From NCBI GenBank assembly GCA_900322175.1, contig ONYZ01000024.1:1-34576 (forward strand): DNA of 34,576 nucleotides, in the 5' to 3' direction. The notes under the pieces were generated by a model. It worked only from the letters and a program-made list of their open reading frames with translations, searched no databases and was not told the DNA's origin. This document shows positions 1-8,761 of the stretch, one piece after another. Positions within the stretch are counted from its first letter, which is position 1. Every line of letters starts with the position of its first letter. The position numbers and the translations under genes were made by a program. This DNA is from an uncultured Prevotella sp. (lineage in GTDB: Bacteria; Bacteroidota; Bacteroidia; Bacteroidales; Bacteroidaceae).

Positions 1-1
1 T

Positions 2-3000
2 GAGTCACCCACTTACACCGATGCAGGTACATATTGGGCACACTACCAGATTGAGAGGACTAACTACACCACCATCGCAGATAGTGCAAAAGTTGAGATC
101 TCAAAGGCTACTCCTGCGATTACATTCGATGAGCAGAGCTATACTGCTACATTCGGTGAAACATTCACTGCACCGGTTGTTAATACTGATCCTGAGGGAC
201 TGAATGTTACTGCAACAAGTTCTTCGAATACACAGGTGGCTACTGTCATTGACGGAGTTATCACAATCGCAGGCATCGGTAAGACTACGATTACAGTAAG
301 CTTTGCCGGTAATAACAACTACGAGCCGGCAACTGCAACATATACTCTCAACGTTGTTGCAGGAACAACCACCGGCGTTACTGCTACTGGATACACTGGC
401 ACATACGACGGAAGGGCTCACGGAATAACTGTTACCGCCCCAGAGGATGCCACTATCAAATATGGTACCAAGAAAGGAACATACAATCTAAATGAGTCAC
501 CTACATACACCGATGCTGGTTCATACATGGTACACTATCAGGTAGAGCGAACTAACTACACCACCATCGTAGATAGTGCAAAAGTTGAGATTAACAAGGC
601 TACTCCATTGATCACGTTCGACAAGGAAAGTTACTCTGCTACATTCGGTGAGTCATTCACTGCACCGGTTGTTAATACTGATCCTGAGGGACTGAATGTT
701 ACTGCTACAAGCTCATCGAACACACAGGTAGCTACTGTCATTGACGGAGTTATCACAATCGCAGGTATCGGTAAGACTACGATTACAGTAAGCTTTGCCG
801 GTAATAACAACTACGAGCCGACTACTGCAACATATACTATCAACGTTGTTGCAGGAACAACCACCGGCGTTACTGCTACTGGATACACTGGCACATACGA
901 CGGTCAACCACACGGCATTACAGTCACTGCTCCAGAGGGCGCCACTATCAAATATGGCACCAAGAAAGGGACATACAATCTCAATGAGTCGCCTACATAT
1001 ACCGATGCTGGCTCATACATGGTACACTATCAGGTGGAGCGAACCAACTACACCACCATCGCAGATAGTGCAAAAGTTGAGATCTCAAAGGCTATTCCAT
1101 CAATAACATTCGACAAGGAAAGTTACTCTGCTACATTCGGTGAGACATTCACTGCACCGGTTGCCAGTACTAATCCTGAGGGACTGAATGTTATTGCTAC
1201 AAGTTCTTCGAACACACAGGTGGCTACGATTTCCGACGGAGTTATCACAATCGTAGGTATCGGTGAGACTACGATTACAGTAAGCTTTGCCGGTAATAAC
1301 AACTACGAGCCGGCTACTGCAACATATACTCTCAATGTTGCTGCAGGAACAACCACTGGTGTTACTGCTACAGGATATACTGGTACATACGACGGCAGGG
1401 CTCACGGAATAACTGTTGCTGCTCCAGAAGGGGCTACCATCAAATACGGTACAAAGAAAGGAACATACAATCTCAATGAGTCACCCACTTACACCGATGC
1501 CGGTACATACATGGTACACTATCAGGTGGAGCGAACCAACTACACCACCATCGCAGATAGTGCAAAGGTTGAGATTAACAAGGCTACTCCTGCGATTACA
1601 TTCGATGAGGAGAGCTATACTGCTACATTCGGTGAGTCATTCACTGCACCGGTTGCTAATACTGATCCTGAGGGACTGAATATTACTGCTACAAGCTCAT
1701 CGAACACACAGGTGGCTACTGTCATTGACGGAGCTATCACAATCGTAGGTATCGGTGAGACTACTATTACCGTAAGCTTTGCCGGTAACAACAACTATAA
1801 GCCGGCTACTGCGACATATACTCTCAACGTTGGCGCAGGAACAATCACTGGTATTACTGCAACAGGATACACCGGTACATATGATGGCATAGGGCACGGT
1901 ATCACGGTTACTGCTCCAGAAGAGGCTACCATCAAATATGGTACCAAGAAAGGAACATACAATCTCGATGAGTCACCCACTTACACCGATGCTGGTACAT
2001 ATTGGGCACACTACCAGATTGAGCGAACTAACTACAACACCATCGCAGATAGTGCAAAAGTTGAGATCTCAAAGGCTATTCCATCAATTACATTCGACAA
2101 GGAGAGTTACTCAGTAACTTTCGGTGATACTTTCATTGCACCTACAGCAACTACAAGTCCTGAGGGAATAACCGTTGTGGCAATCAGTTCATCGAACACA
2201 CAGGTGGCTACCGTCACTGACGGAGTAATAGAAATAGAAGGTATAGGCGAGACCACTATCAAGGTAAGTTTTGCTGGCAACAACAATTACGAGGAAGCTA
2301 CGGCAACCTATGTACTGAGGGTTAAGAAAGCTAAAGCTAAGACTTTTGATCTGTGGATAGGAGGAACACAAGTGACTGAGGACAATGCAGAGGACGTATG
2401 TAACCAAGCCCAAGACCCAGAGCAGCCACTATATCTATACAATGCGAAGAACAACACGCTGATCATCAACAAGGACCAGAGAGGCACCACCGTAATCGAA
2501 AGTCAACTGCCAGAGTTGAAGGTTTACATCATGGATACTTGTATGGTAAAGAGTATCTATTACAACAACTCTGATAATACAGGAACACTGACATTTACAT
2601 GTAATGGTAACTTCCCAGGGAAACTCATCATCGCGAATGATGAAGGTGTGAGTGCAATTAAAGGATTCTCAAATGTAAGCTACGAATACAACCTCTCACC
2701 AACCGCACCACAGTATACCGTTTATAAGGACGGACAGATGATGAAGGAGATAAGAGACGCTGAGGATAAAGTATTAGCAACAACTGTTGCCGATAGTATT
2801 ACAATTGGCATACACATCGCACCACTCACTGACGGCGAAACAAAGACCGTCAACAAAGACGACTTCGAAGATGTCGACATGACGAACCACAGTTCGGACG
2901 ATATTCTTTATACCCTTAAGCCTGACGCAGAGAATCCAGAAGGAGGTGATGGAGTTGGAAAGGACGAGAATGGTGAGACAGCTATCTTTATCGCAACCAC

Positions 3001-3607
3001 AATGACTGATGAAGCTGCAGGTAACGTTGCCAACAGCGTAGAAAACAACGAACTAACTCCCGGTGGAGGCCAGTATGCGGAAGACTACGATGGAATCACC
3101 TTCATGATACCTGCGGGTGAAGGTATTATAAAGATTGACCAAATAGTTGACCCTGGCTATGAGTTCCACCTCAGAATTGGAACAGGGGCACCTGTGACTT
3201 TGGGAACAAGTGAGGATGGCCGTTTAGAAGCCGAAGTTAAATATCAAGTAACAGAACCTACATATTGTTATCTGTATATGGTTGAAGTACCTATGTTTGC
3301 TAGAGCTACCACACGAAAAGGTTTTGGCACCAGAGTAGGAAAACGCGATCAAGCTCATGGCAAGATCTTCTCGGTAACTGTAACCCCAAGCAAGATAAAT
3401 GCTACCAATACTGCATCGCAAGCTTCTGGCGGTGTTATTCTACCATCAAAGGAACAGGGTGACGATGTTGAGACTGTAGGCATGCAGGGGATGAAAGCGT
3501 CGAACACGACCGATGACCGTTGGTTTACTATCGATGGACGACAAATAGATAAACCCACACAAAATGGATTGTATATACACAACAGGAAGAAAGTTGTCGT
3601 GAAATAG
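2..3607 (+). CDS. Large repetitive Ig-like/MBG-like surface protein, 5' truncated
   Basis: The frame is open from base 2, so the gene begins outside the window and about 1,201 residues remain. The GTG at 236 lies inside the repeats and is not a start. Each 164-aa repeat has two modules: a BIG2-like domain (ITFD.ESYSATFGE, then a GNNNYEPATATYTLNV strand) and an MBG/YDG-like module (YTGTYDG, then SPTYTDAG.Y, then DSAKVEI.KA). After the last BIG2-like module comes a non-repetitive region starting KTFDLWIGGTQVT, a segment seen in Bacteroidetes BIG2 proteins. The protein ends GLYIHNRKKVVVK, resembling short type IX secretion-type tails. Likely a secreted, surface-attached adhesin or stalk; the ligand is unknown. 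The low-complexity Thr/Asn/Gly/Tyr composition fits extracellular beta-sandwiches. The module assignments are recognition, not searched. Confidence 0.85.
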   Translation, partial: ESPTYTDAGTYWAHYQIERTNYTTIADSAKVEISKATPAITFDEQSYTATFGETFTAPVVNTDPEGLNVTATSSSNTQVATVIDGVITIAGIGKTTITVSFAGNNNYEPATATYTLNVVAGTTTGVTATGYTGTYDGRAHGITVTAPEDATIKYGTKKGTYNLNESPTYTDAGSYMVHYQVERTNYTTIVDSAKVEINKATPLITFDKESYSATFGESFTAPVVNTDPEGLNVTATSSSNTQVATVIDGVITIAGIGKTTITVSFAGNNNYEPTTATYTINVVAGTTTGVTATGYTGTYDGQPHGITVTAPEGATIKYGTKKGTYNLNESPTYTDAGSYMVHYQVERTNYTTIADSAKVEISKAIPSITFDKESYSATFGETFTAPVASTNPEGLNVIATSSSNTQVATISDGVITIVGIGETTITVSFAGNNNYEPATATYTLNVAAGTTTGVTATGYTGTYDGRAHGITVAAPEGATIKYGTKKGTYNLNESPTYTDAGTYMVHYQVERTNYTTIADSAKVEINKATPAITFDEESYTATFGESFTAPVANTDPEGLNITATSSSNTQVATVIDGAITIVGIGETTITVSFAGNNNYKPATATYTLNVGAGTITGITATGYTGTYDGIGHGITVTAPEEATIKYGTKKGTYNLDESPTYTDAGTYWAHYQIERTNYNTIADSAKVEISKAIPSITFDKESYSVTFGDTFIAPTATTSPEGITVVAISSSNTQVATVTDGVIEIEGIGETTIKVSFAGNNNYEEATATYVLRVKKAKAKTFDLWIGGTQVTEDNAEDVCNQAQDPEQPLYLYNAKNNTLIINKDQRGTTVIESQLPELKVYIMDTCMVKSIYYNNSDNTGTLTFTCNGNFPGKLIIANDEGVSAIKGFSNVSYEYNLSPTAPQYTVYKDGQMMKEIRDAEDKVLATTVADSITIGIHIAPLTDGETKTVNKDDFEDVDMTNHSSDDILYTLKPDAENPEGGDGVGKDENGETAIFIATTMTDEAAGNVANSVENNELTPGGGQYAEDYDGITFMIPAGEGIIKIDQIVDPGYEFHLRIGTGAPVTLGTSEDGRLEAEVKYQVTEPTYCYLYMVEVPMFARATTRKGFGTRVGKRDQAHGKIFSVTVTPSKINATNTASQASGGVILPSKEQGDDVETVGMQGMKASNTTDDRWFTIDGRQIDKPTQNGLYIHNRKKVVVK
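107..2074 (+). repeat. Four tandem 492-bp repeats with partial copies on both sides
   Basis: Equivalent KA(T/I)P codons start at 107, 599, 1091, 1583 and 2075, exactly 492 bp apart, so the four full units contain no net indel. Bases 2-106 are the end of an earlier unit, and 2075 to about 2325 is a last half-unit holding only the BIG2-like module. Copies are very similar at DNA level. Variants are mosaic: YWAHYQIE closes the first partial unit and unit 4, while YMVHYQVE closes units 1-3; DE(Q/E)SYTA opens units 1 and 4, while DKESYS opens 2, 3 and 5. This suggests recombination or gene conversion between copies. Confidence 0.95.
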
Positions 3608-3612
3608 AGATA

Positions 3613-3651
3613 ATAATCCCCGCCTGGTTGGGCGGGGATTATATGTTTTTT
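3613..3651 (+). terminator. Rho-independent terminator after the repeat protein
   Basis: A perfect 12-bp stem (3613-3624 with 3631-3642), GC-rich at its loop end, encloses a 6-nt loop TGGTTG and is followed by a run of six T at 3646-3651. It lies six bases after the stop codon of the plus-strand gene, between convergent genes. The T-run is on the plus side only, so it mainly serves the upstream repeat gene. Confidence 0.93.
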
Positions 3652-4351
3652 AGAAATTCCACTTAACTGCGAGTGTTGGATTTACGAAGAAGGTCTTATC
3701 ATCATAAGTATTGTAGATGAAGTTGTTGCTTATCTCAACCTCACTACCTACACTGAGGTTGTCGGTGATGTTGTACCATAACTGAGGCTCAGAGAGAATA
3801 ACGAGTTGGCCGTTACCATTGGCCTTCTCGCCACGCCAGAAATCAATGAAGCCCGAGAAGGTACACTTCTTGTTGGCGAAGTTCAGTCCCCAAACACCTG
3901 TAAGTTGCATTGAGTTGTAGGCCGATGTATTGTCGTAGCTCTTGAAAAAACGCTTGTACATAAGCTGGACGCTCCATGTCTTAGAGAAGTCCGCATTATG
4001 ACCATTATAGGCACCACCAAGAAGGGCTGCTTGCTGAAATGAACCGAAACGATTCAGTCCACCATCGTACTCTACGTGTGCAGCAAAACCATCCTTACCA
4101 ATATTAAACTCACGTGAAATCTCGGTGTAGGCACCTTCAGTGAACTTATTAGTCAGGTCAACATCAACGAAGTAGTACCACGAACCCCACTTATCAGCCT
4201 TAAACTGCTCGAGTGTAACAGTAACCTTCTGACGACCATCCTCCTGATCGGGATAGATGTTACGCCCAAAATCATAATGCACCTGAATGTTCTGTGCACT
4301 AACGCCCATAGCTGCTACAGCCATCAGGGCCAAACAAAAAATCTTTTTCAT
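3650..4351 (-). CDS. DUF5020-family outer-membrane beta-barrel protein
   Basis: A 233-aa protein with a classical signal peptide (MKKIFCLALMAVAAMGVSAQ, cleavage after Q20). The mature part alternates hydrophobic and polar residues with many aromatics (WGSWYYFVDVD, WSVQLMYKRFF) and ends in a terminal Phe (LAVKWNF), as in outer-membrane barrels recognised by the BAM machinery. The sequence resembles DUF5020, a Bacteroidetes family distantly related to Tsx-type nucleoside channels; a nucleoside substrate is therefore possible but not shown. It follows lpxB by 33 nt on the same strand with no obvious promoter between, so cotranscription with surE-lpxB is likely. Confidence 0.85.
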   Translation of the reverse strand: MKKIFCLALMAVAAMGVSAQNIQVHYDFGRNIYPDQEDGRQKVTVTLEQFKADKWGSWYYFVDVDLTNKFTEGAYTEISREFNIGKDGFAAHVEYDGGLNRFGSFQQAALLGGAYNGHNADFSKTWSVQLMYKRFFKSYDNTSAYNSMQLTGVWGLNFANKKCTFSGFIDFWRGEKANGNGQLVILSEPQLWYNITDNLSVGSEVEISNNFIYNTYDDKTFFVNPTLAVKWNF

Positions 4352-4384
4352 ATTTATAATGTTTAAAAATCTAAAATCTCTATT

Positions 4385-5488
4385 CTAACTTCTCAATTTG
4401 CTTATCATAAGCATTGCCGCATTATCAGGGGCCTTCTTGTCGCCCAACGCGCGTGATACTTCTTTATATCCTTCGAGCATACGTTCGCGGGCATCGTCAG
4501 TAAGGATTTTATCAAGTTCGGTGCGTATGTTCGTCACTGAGAAATCCTCAAGTAACTCTTTTACGACTTCACGTCCTGCCACAAGGTTAACAAGCGAAAC
4601 ATATTTTACTTTCAGAAAGTGGCGACGCAAGAAGCCCAAAATGCAAGGCATCGGGATTTTATAACACACCACCTGGGGCACACCAAATAGACAAGTTTCG
4701 AGTGTGGCAGTGCCACTGGTAACCAGAGCTACATGCGACTTTGCAAGCAACGTGTAGGTCTGACCGAACACTATCTCTGCCTTAGAGTCCTGAATAAACT
4801 GCTTGTAATAATCGGGGGCTATACCAGGCGCTCCTGCTACAATAATATGATAATCATTTTCATAAGTTTTTACGGCCTCCAGCATAGCAGGCAAATTATC
4901 CTTAATCTCCTGCTTTCGAGATCCGGCCAAAAGGGCAATAATATGTTCCTTCTTCGCCGTTGGAGTTGACTGCAGAAACTCTCTTACCTCATCTGCCGTC
5001 GGATTACCCACATAATGCATCGGATAATTATGCTTCTTCTCGAAGAAATCAACCTCAAATGGGAGGATTGAATAGAGCTCATCCACGTCGCGTTTAATAT
5101 TCTTGATGCGATACTCCTTCCATGCCCATATCTTAGGAGATATATAATAATATACAGGAATGTTTGTATGACATTTTACATACTTAGCGATCTTAAGATT
5201 AAACCCAGGATAGTCCACCAAAATCACACAATCGGGATTCCATTCTACGATATCTTGCTTACACATCTTCATATTGCGCAATATAGTACGCAAGTGTAAC
5301 AGCACAGGAACAAAGCCCATATAAGCCAACTCCTTATAATGGCGCACACGTATTCCACCAACAGCCGTCATCATATCACCGCCAAAGAATCTAAAATCCG
5401 CTTCAGCGTCAATTTCTTTCAACGACCGCATTAGGTGTGATGCATGAAGATCGCCAGAGGCTTCGCCAACTATCAGGTAATACTTCAT
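4385..5488 (-). CDS. lpxB: Lipid-A-disaccharide synthase LpxB
   Basis: A 367-aa GT19 glycosyltransferase of normal family length. It condenses UDP-2,3-diacylglucosamine with 2,3-diacylglucosamine-1-phosphate to form the lipid A disaccharide at the inner face of the inner membrane. Visible signatures are the N-terminal GEASGDLHA motif (residues 8-16), the YYISPKIWAWKEYR segment, and the C-terminal TSGTATLE nucleotide-binding motif followed by GVPQVVCYK. Its ATG overlaps the surE stop codon (ATGA, 5485-5488), implying translational coupling. The surE-lpxB pairing is recurrent in Bacteroidetes. Confidence 0.97.
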   Translation of the reverse strand: MKYYLIVGEASGDLHASHLMRSLKEIDAEADFRFFGGDMMTAVGGIRVRHYKELAYMGFVPVLLHLRTILRNMKMCKQDIVEWNPDCVILVDYPGFNLKIAKYVKCHTNIPVYYYISPKIWAWKEYRIKNIKRDVDELYSILPFEVDFFEKKHNYPMHYVGNPTADEVREFLQSTPTAKKEHIIALLAGSRKQEIKDNLPAMLEAVKTYENDYHIIVAGAPGIAPDYYKQFIQDSKAEIVFGQTYTLLAKSHVALVTSGTATLETCLFGVPQVVCYKIPMPCILGFLRRHFLKVKYVSLVNLVAGREVVKELLEDFSVTNIRTELDKILTDDARERMLEGYKEVSRALGDKKAPDNAAMLMISKLRS

Positions 5489-6252
5489 AATTTCCAGCCT
5501 TTAATCTGGTCCATAGCCTCATAAGCTGTTACATCGATAGTGGTTGGAGTTATCGCTATAAAACCGTTTGTCAGAGCCCATTTGTCAGTATCTTCAGCTT
5601 CAGGCTCGTCGTTGCGGTAATGACCAATCATCCACCAGTAGTCATACCCACGAGAATGATGATGCTTCTCGGTTTCGTTATACCAAGTACCGTATGCCAT
5701 TCTACAAACTTTCACACCAGCATAATCATCACCCTTAGGGAAATTGATATTAAGACACACACCTTTAGGCAATCCCTCTGCCAGCACACGGCTTGTCATT
5801 TCCCTAACATAATGCCTCATCGGTTCGAAATCGGCATCAGAATCAAGGTCACACAGCGAGAAGGCTAATGACGGGATATACTTCAGACACCCCTCCATAG
5901 TTACACCCATAGTGCCGCTGTAGTGAGTATTAACCGAGGCATTGTCGCCGTGATTGATACCACCTATAACTAAATCAGGACGATGCTGACACAAATTGGC
6001 TAAGGCCATTTTTACACAATCGACCGGAGTTCCATTGCAGCTCCAAATCTCTACCCCATCCTCCTTGTGCTGCAGTGTCAAACGCATAGGTTCGCTATCC
6101 GAAAAAGCACACGAGAATCCGCTGCGTGCACCATCGGGGGCACAAACTATGATGTCAGCCATATCTTTAAGCATCTCTACCAGGCAGTTTAGTCCCTTTG
6201 CCTGATAGCCGTCATCATTAGAAATGAGCAGTAAAGGTCGTTTAATTTCCAT
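5485..6252 (-). CDS. surE: 5'/3'-nucleotidase SurE
   Basis: A 255-aa metal-dependent nucleotidase that dephosphorylates nucleoside monophosphates, usually as a dimer or tetramer. The N-terminal metal site SNDDGYQAKG carries the paired Asp (D13, D14), followed by CAPDGARSGFS and the GGINHGDNAS loop, all diagnostic for SurE. The ATG at 6252 is the first after a divergent promoter region that also serves parA. It overlaps lpxB by 4 nt, and the pair probably forms one transcript with the DUF5020 gene. Confidence 0.96.
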   Translation of the reverse strand: MEIKRPLLLISNDDGYQAKGLNCLVEMLKDMADIIVCAPDGARSGFSCAFSDSEPMRLTLQHKEDGVEIWSCNGTPVDCVKMALANLCQHRPDLVIGGINHGDNASVNTHYSGTMGVTMEGCLKYIPSLAFSLCDLDSDADFEPMRHYVREMTSRVLAEGLPKGVCLNINFPKGDDYAGVKVCRMAYGTWYNETEKHHHSRGYDYWWMIGHYRNDEPEAEDTDKWALTNGFIAITPTTIDVTAYEAMDQIKGWKL

Positions 6253-6273
6253 AAAATATCAAAGATTTGCGTG

Positions 6274-6281
6274 CAAAAGTA
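6274..6281 (-). promoter_or_regulatory. Probable -7 box for surE-lpxB
   Basis: The minus strand reads TACTTTTG, matching the Bacteroidetes -7 consensus TAnnTTTG, 21 bases before the surE ATG. I see no good TTTG -33 element at 19-21 bp spacing, so the call rests on one half of the promoter. Confidence 0.5.
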
Positions 6282-6323
6282 CGAAAAAAGGTTTAAATAG
6301 AGCGGTTTCTCGACAGAAATGTG

Positions 6324-6331
6324 TAACTTTG
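6324..6331 (+). promoter_or_regulatory. Probable -7 box for the parAB cluster
   Basis: TAACTTTG matches TAnnTTTG and lies 41 bases before the parA ATG at 6373. No clear -33 TTTG is present at the expected distance. It is back-to-back with the surE box, so the 120-bp gap holds divergent promoters. It is the only candidate promoter I found upstream of the seven-gene cluster. Confidence 0.55.
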
Positions 6332-6372
6332 TGCCCAAATTTCTTATTTTTATCAAGATAGAACCGAATAAA

Positions 6373-7140
6373 ATGGGTAAGATTATTGCATTAGCAAACC
6401 AAAAAGGCGGTGTGGGTAAGACCACTACAACCATCAACCTGGCAGCTTCTCTGGCTACGCTAGAGAAGACTGTCCTCGTAGTTGACGCCGACCCTCAGGC
6501 AAATGCATCAAGCGGCTTGGGCGTTGACATCAAGGAGGTAGATTGCTCGCTATACGAGTGTATCATCAATCAGGCCGATGTACACGAGGCTGTGTACACT
6601 ACCGACATCGAGGGTCTGGACATAGTTCCAAGCCATATCGACTTGGTAGGTGCCGAGATTGAGATGCTAAATCTAGGCGAGCGTGAGAGAGTACTTAAGA
6701 ACATGTTAGAGCCTATTCGAAATGAGTACGACTTCATACTTATTGATTGTTCGCCTTCATTAGGCCTCATCACCGTTAACGCTCTTACTGCAGCCGACTC
6801 TGTTATCATCCCTGTACAATGTGAGTACTTTGCACTGGAGGGTATCAGCAAACTACTTAACACCATCAAAATAATCAAGAACAAATTGAACCCTGCACTG
6901 GAGATAGAGGGATTCCTTTTAACGATGTACGACAGCCGTCTGCGCCTGGCAAACCAAATTTATGATGAGGTTAAGCGTCACTTCCAGGAACTGGTATTCA
7001 AGACAGTAATACAGCGAAACGTAAAACTGTCAGAAGCTCCAAGTCACGGACTTCCCGTCATACTGTATGATGCAGACTCTACAGGAGCAAAGAACCATTT
7101 GGCGCTAGCACAGGAAATCATATACAAGAACAAGAAATAA
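6373..7140 (+). CDS. parA: Chromosome-partitioning ATPase ParA (Soj)
   Basis: 255 residues, normal for a chromosomal ParA/Soj. It binds ATP and non-specific DNA and drives segregation of ParB-parS complexes. The deviant Walker A KGGVGKTTT is at residues 11-19, Walker A' VVDADPQ has D40, and Walker B ILIDCSPSLG has D125. I chose the ATG at 6373 (MGKIIALANQKGG) because upstream in-frame codons add 18 residues foreign to the family and run into the probable promoter. Absence of an N-terminal DNA-binding domain fits a chromosomal Soj rather than a plasmid type Ia ParA. The stop is 2 nt before parB. Confidence 0.97.
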   Translation: MGKIIALANQKGGVGKTTTTINLAASLATLEKTVLVVDADPQANASSGLGVDIKEVDCSLYECIINQADVHEAVYTTDIEGLDIVPSHIDLVGAEIEMLNLGERERVLKNMLEPIRNEYDFILIDCSPSLGLITVNALTAADSVIIPVQCEYFALEGISKLLNTIKIIKNKLNPALEIEGFLLTMYDSRLRLANQIYDEVKRHFQELVFKTVIQRNVKLSEAPSHGLPVILYDADSTGAKNHLALAQEIIYKNKK

Positions 7141-7142
7141 CA

Positions 7143-8081
7143 ATGGCCGTCAAGAAGAAATACGACAAAAATGTCCTGGGAAGAGGACTTGACAACATTG
7201 GTACTGGCAGAGGTCTAGGACTAGATGCACTCATAAATACTAATGATATCAGAACAAAAGGCACAGCCAACCTACTGATGCTACCGATAGATCAGATAGA
7301 GCCCAACCCAGACCAACCTCGTCGCGAATTCGACGAGAGTGCAATGAAGGAGTTAGCAGTAAGCATTCGCGAAATTGGCGTAATCGTGCCTATCACCGTA
7401 AGAAAGATTGATGGTAACGACCGCTATCAAATCATCGCCGGCGAACGCCGTTGGAGAGCATCCAACATGGCTGGTATCAAGGAATTGCCAGCCTATATTA
7501 TGGCAACAGGCGATGAACATGTGATGGAAATGGCACTAGCCGAGAACATCCAGCGCGAGGACCTGAACGCAATAGAGATAGCGCTTGCTTATCAGCGATT
7601 AGCCGAGACGACTGGTATGACTCAAGAGAGAATGTCAGAACGTCTAGGCAAGAGCCGAGCATCGATAACCAATTATATGCGCCTGCTTAAGTTGCCCGCA
7701 CAGATACAGATGGCACTTAAAAACCGTGACATTGATATGGGGCATGCCCGTGCGCTATTGTCACTCGACAGTCCCTCGCAACAACTCAAGGTGTTTAAAG
7801 ATGTGCATCGCAACGGATACTCAGTACGCAAGGTTGAAGAGATGGTACAGCGTGTAAAAAAGGGTGAACCTCTACAGGAGGTAAGAAAAATGATTTCACC
7901 CAACCAGTTGCCGCTAGAATATAGCATACTCAGAGACCGTTTGTCTGAGTTGTTCAATACAAAGGTAACAATGACCTGTTCCCCTGAGGTAAAGGGTAAG
8001 ATTTGCATAAACTTCAGCAACGAGGACGAACTAGAGTTTGTAATGCAGGTCTTCGACAAAGTGAAGAAAAGTCAGAAATGA
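7143..8081 (+). CDS. parB: Chromosome-partitioning protein ParB (Spo0J)
   Basis: A 312-aa CTP-dependent clamp that loads at parS sites. Order of parts: an N-terminal ParA-stimulating motif, the ParB/Srx domain from about residue 44 with the CTP-binding GERRWRA (100-106) and ENIQRED (134-140), a helix-turn-helix around 157-182 (TQERMSERLGKSRASITNYMRLL), and a C-terminal dimerisation domain. The N-terminal motif looks duplicated (LGRGLDNI then GRGLGLDALI). Its stop overlaps the next ATG (ATGA at 8078-8081). I found no convincing parS site in the window. Confidence 0.96.
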   Translation: MAVKKKYDKNVLGRGLDNIGTGRGLGLDALINTNDIRTKGTANLLMLPIDQIEPNPDQPRREFDESAMKELAVSIREIGVIVPITVRKIDGNDRYQIIAGERRWRASNMAGIKELPAYIMATGDEHVMEMALAENIQREDLNAIEIALAYQRLAETTGMTQERMSERLGKSRASITNYMRLLKLPAQIQMALKNRDIDMGHARALLSLDSPSQQLKVFKDVHRNGYSVRKVEEMVQRVKKGEPLQEVRKMISPNQLPLEYSILRDRLSELFNTKVTMTCSPEVKGKICINFSNEDELEFVMQVFDKVKKSQK

Positions 8082-8758
8082 GAAAAATAAGCAAACTATG
8101 GATTACGGGCTTACTTCTGATGGTGGGCAATGGTGTCGTGTGGGCACAAGACCCTTTGGAGAATGACTCGCTGACGCAGATCGTATACAATGAAATGTCG
8201 ATATTGGTCGACTCAACACGGATTATTAAGACCCCTGTGAAGGACATGAATCTGTGGCGTCCTGATCCAAAACGTGCTCTTTGGCTGGCACTGGTGATTC
8301 CGGGCGGAGGACAAATCTACAACCGAAAATATTGGAAACTACCATTGGTCTACGGAGGATTCCTAGGATGCCTATACGCGATGAATTGGAACAACACTAT
8401 GTACAAGGACTATTCGCAGGCATATCTTGACTTGATGGATAATGACCCCAATACACAGAGTTATAACCAGTTCCTACATTTGGGCAACCAGATAACACCA
8501 GCAAACGAAGAGCGATTCAAGACTCTCTTCAAAAAACGTAAGGACCGTTATCGCCGCTGGCGTGACATGAGTTTCTTTGTGTTGGTTGGTGTATACGCGC
8601 TATCCGTGGTTGATGCTTACGTGGACGCAGAACTATCGGTGTTTGACATATCTAAGGATTTGAGCCTGAAGATAGAACCGACGATTCTAGACAACCACAC
8701 CTCCAGCAATCCACTCAACTCTGCGTCCGTTGGACTGCAGTGTAGTTTAAACTTTTAG
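8078..8758 (+). CDS. DUF5683 membrane protein
   Basis: 226 residues from the ATG that overlaps the parB stop. The longer in-frame reading from 8003 lies inside parB and lacks support. The protein has a signal peptide (ending VVWAQ), then a DUF5683-like core: PDPKRALWLALVIPGGGQIYN with its PGGGQ turn, a second hydrophobic stretch (LPLVYGGFLGCLYAMNWN), a DYSQAYLDL segment, and a further hydrophobic segment (FFVLVGVYALSVVDAYVDA). The function is unknown. In Bacteroidetes this family recurs between parB and an MltD-type lytic transglycosylase, which suggests a role in envelope assembly during division; that is inference from context. Confidence 0.87.
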   Translation: MRKISKLWITGLLLMVGNGVVWAQDPLENDSLTQIVYNEMSILVDSTRIIKTPVKDMNLWRPDPKRALWLALVIPGGGQIYNRKYWKLPLVYGGFLGCLYAMNWNNTMYKDYSQAYLDLMDNDPNTQSYNQFLHLGNQITPANEERFKTLFKKRKDRYRRWRDMSFFVLVGVYALSVVDAYVDAELSVFDISKDLSLKIEPTILDNHTSSNPLNSASVGLQCSLNF

Positions 8759-8761
8759 AAT

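Noticed and set aside
107-2074. CRISPR-like regular repeats
   Set aside because: Units are 492 bp, contiguous and protein-coding, without spacers.
236-3607. A start of the repeat protein at GTG 236
   Set aside because: The frame is open to base 2 and the repeat unit continues upstream, so the GTG is internal.
4106-4121. Possible parS site (CACGTGAAA)
   Set aside because: Only the right half matches the parS consensus, and it lies inside the DUF5020 coding sequence; other CACGTG hits (near 10900, 13731, 30278) match even less.
6319-6372. Longer ParA N-terminus
   Set aside because: The extra 18 residues overlap the promoter box and do not match ParA, whose own start MGKIIALANQKGG fits.
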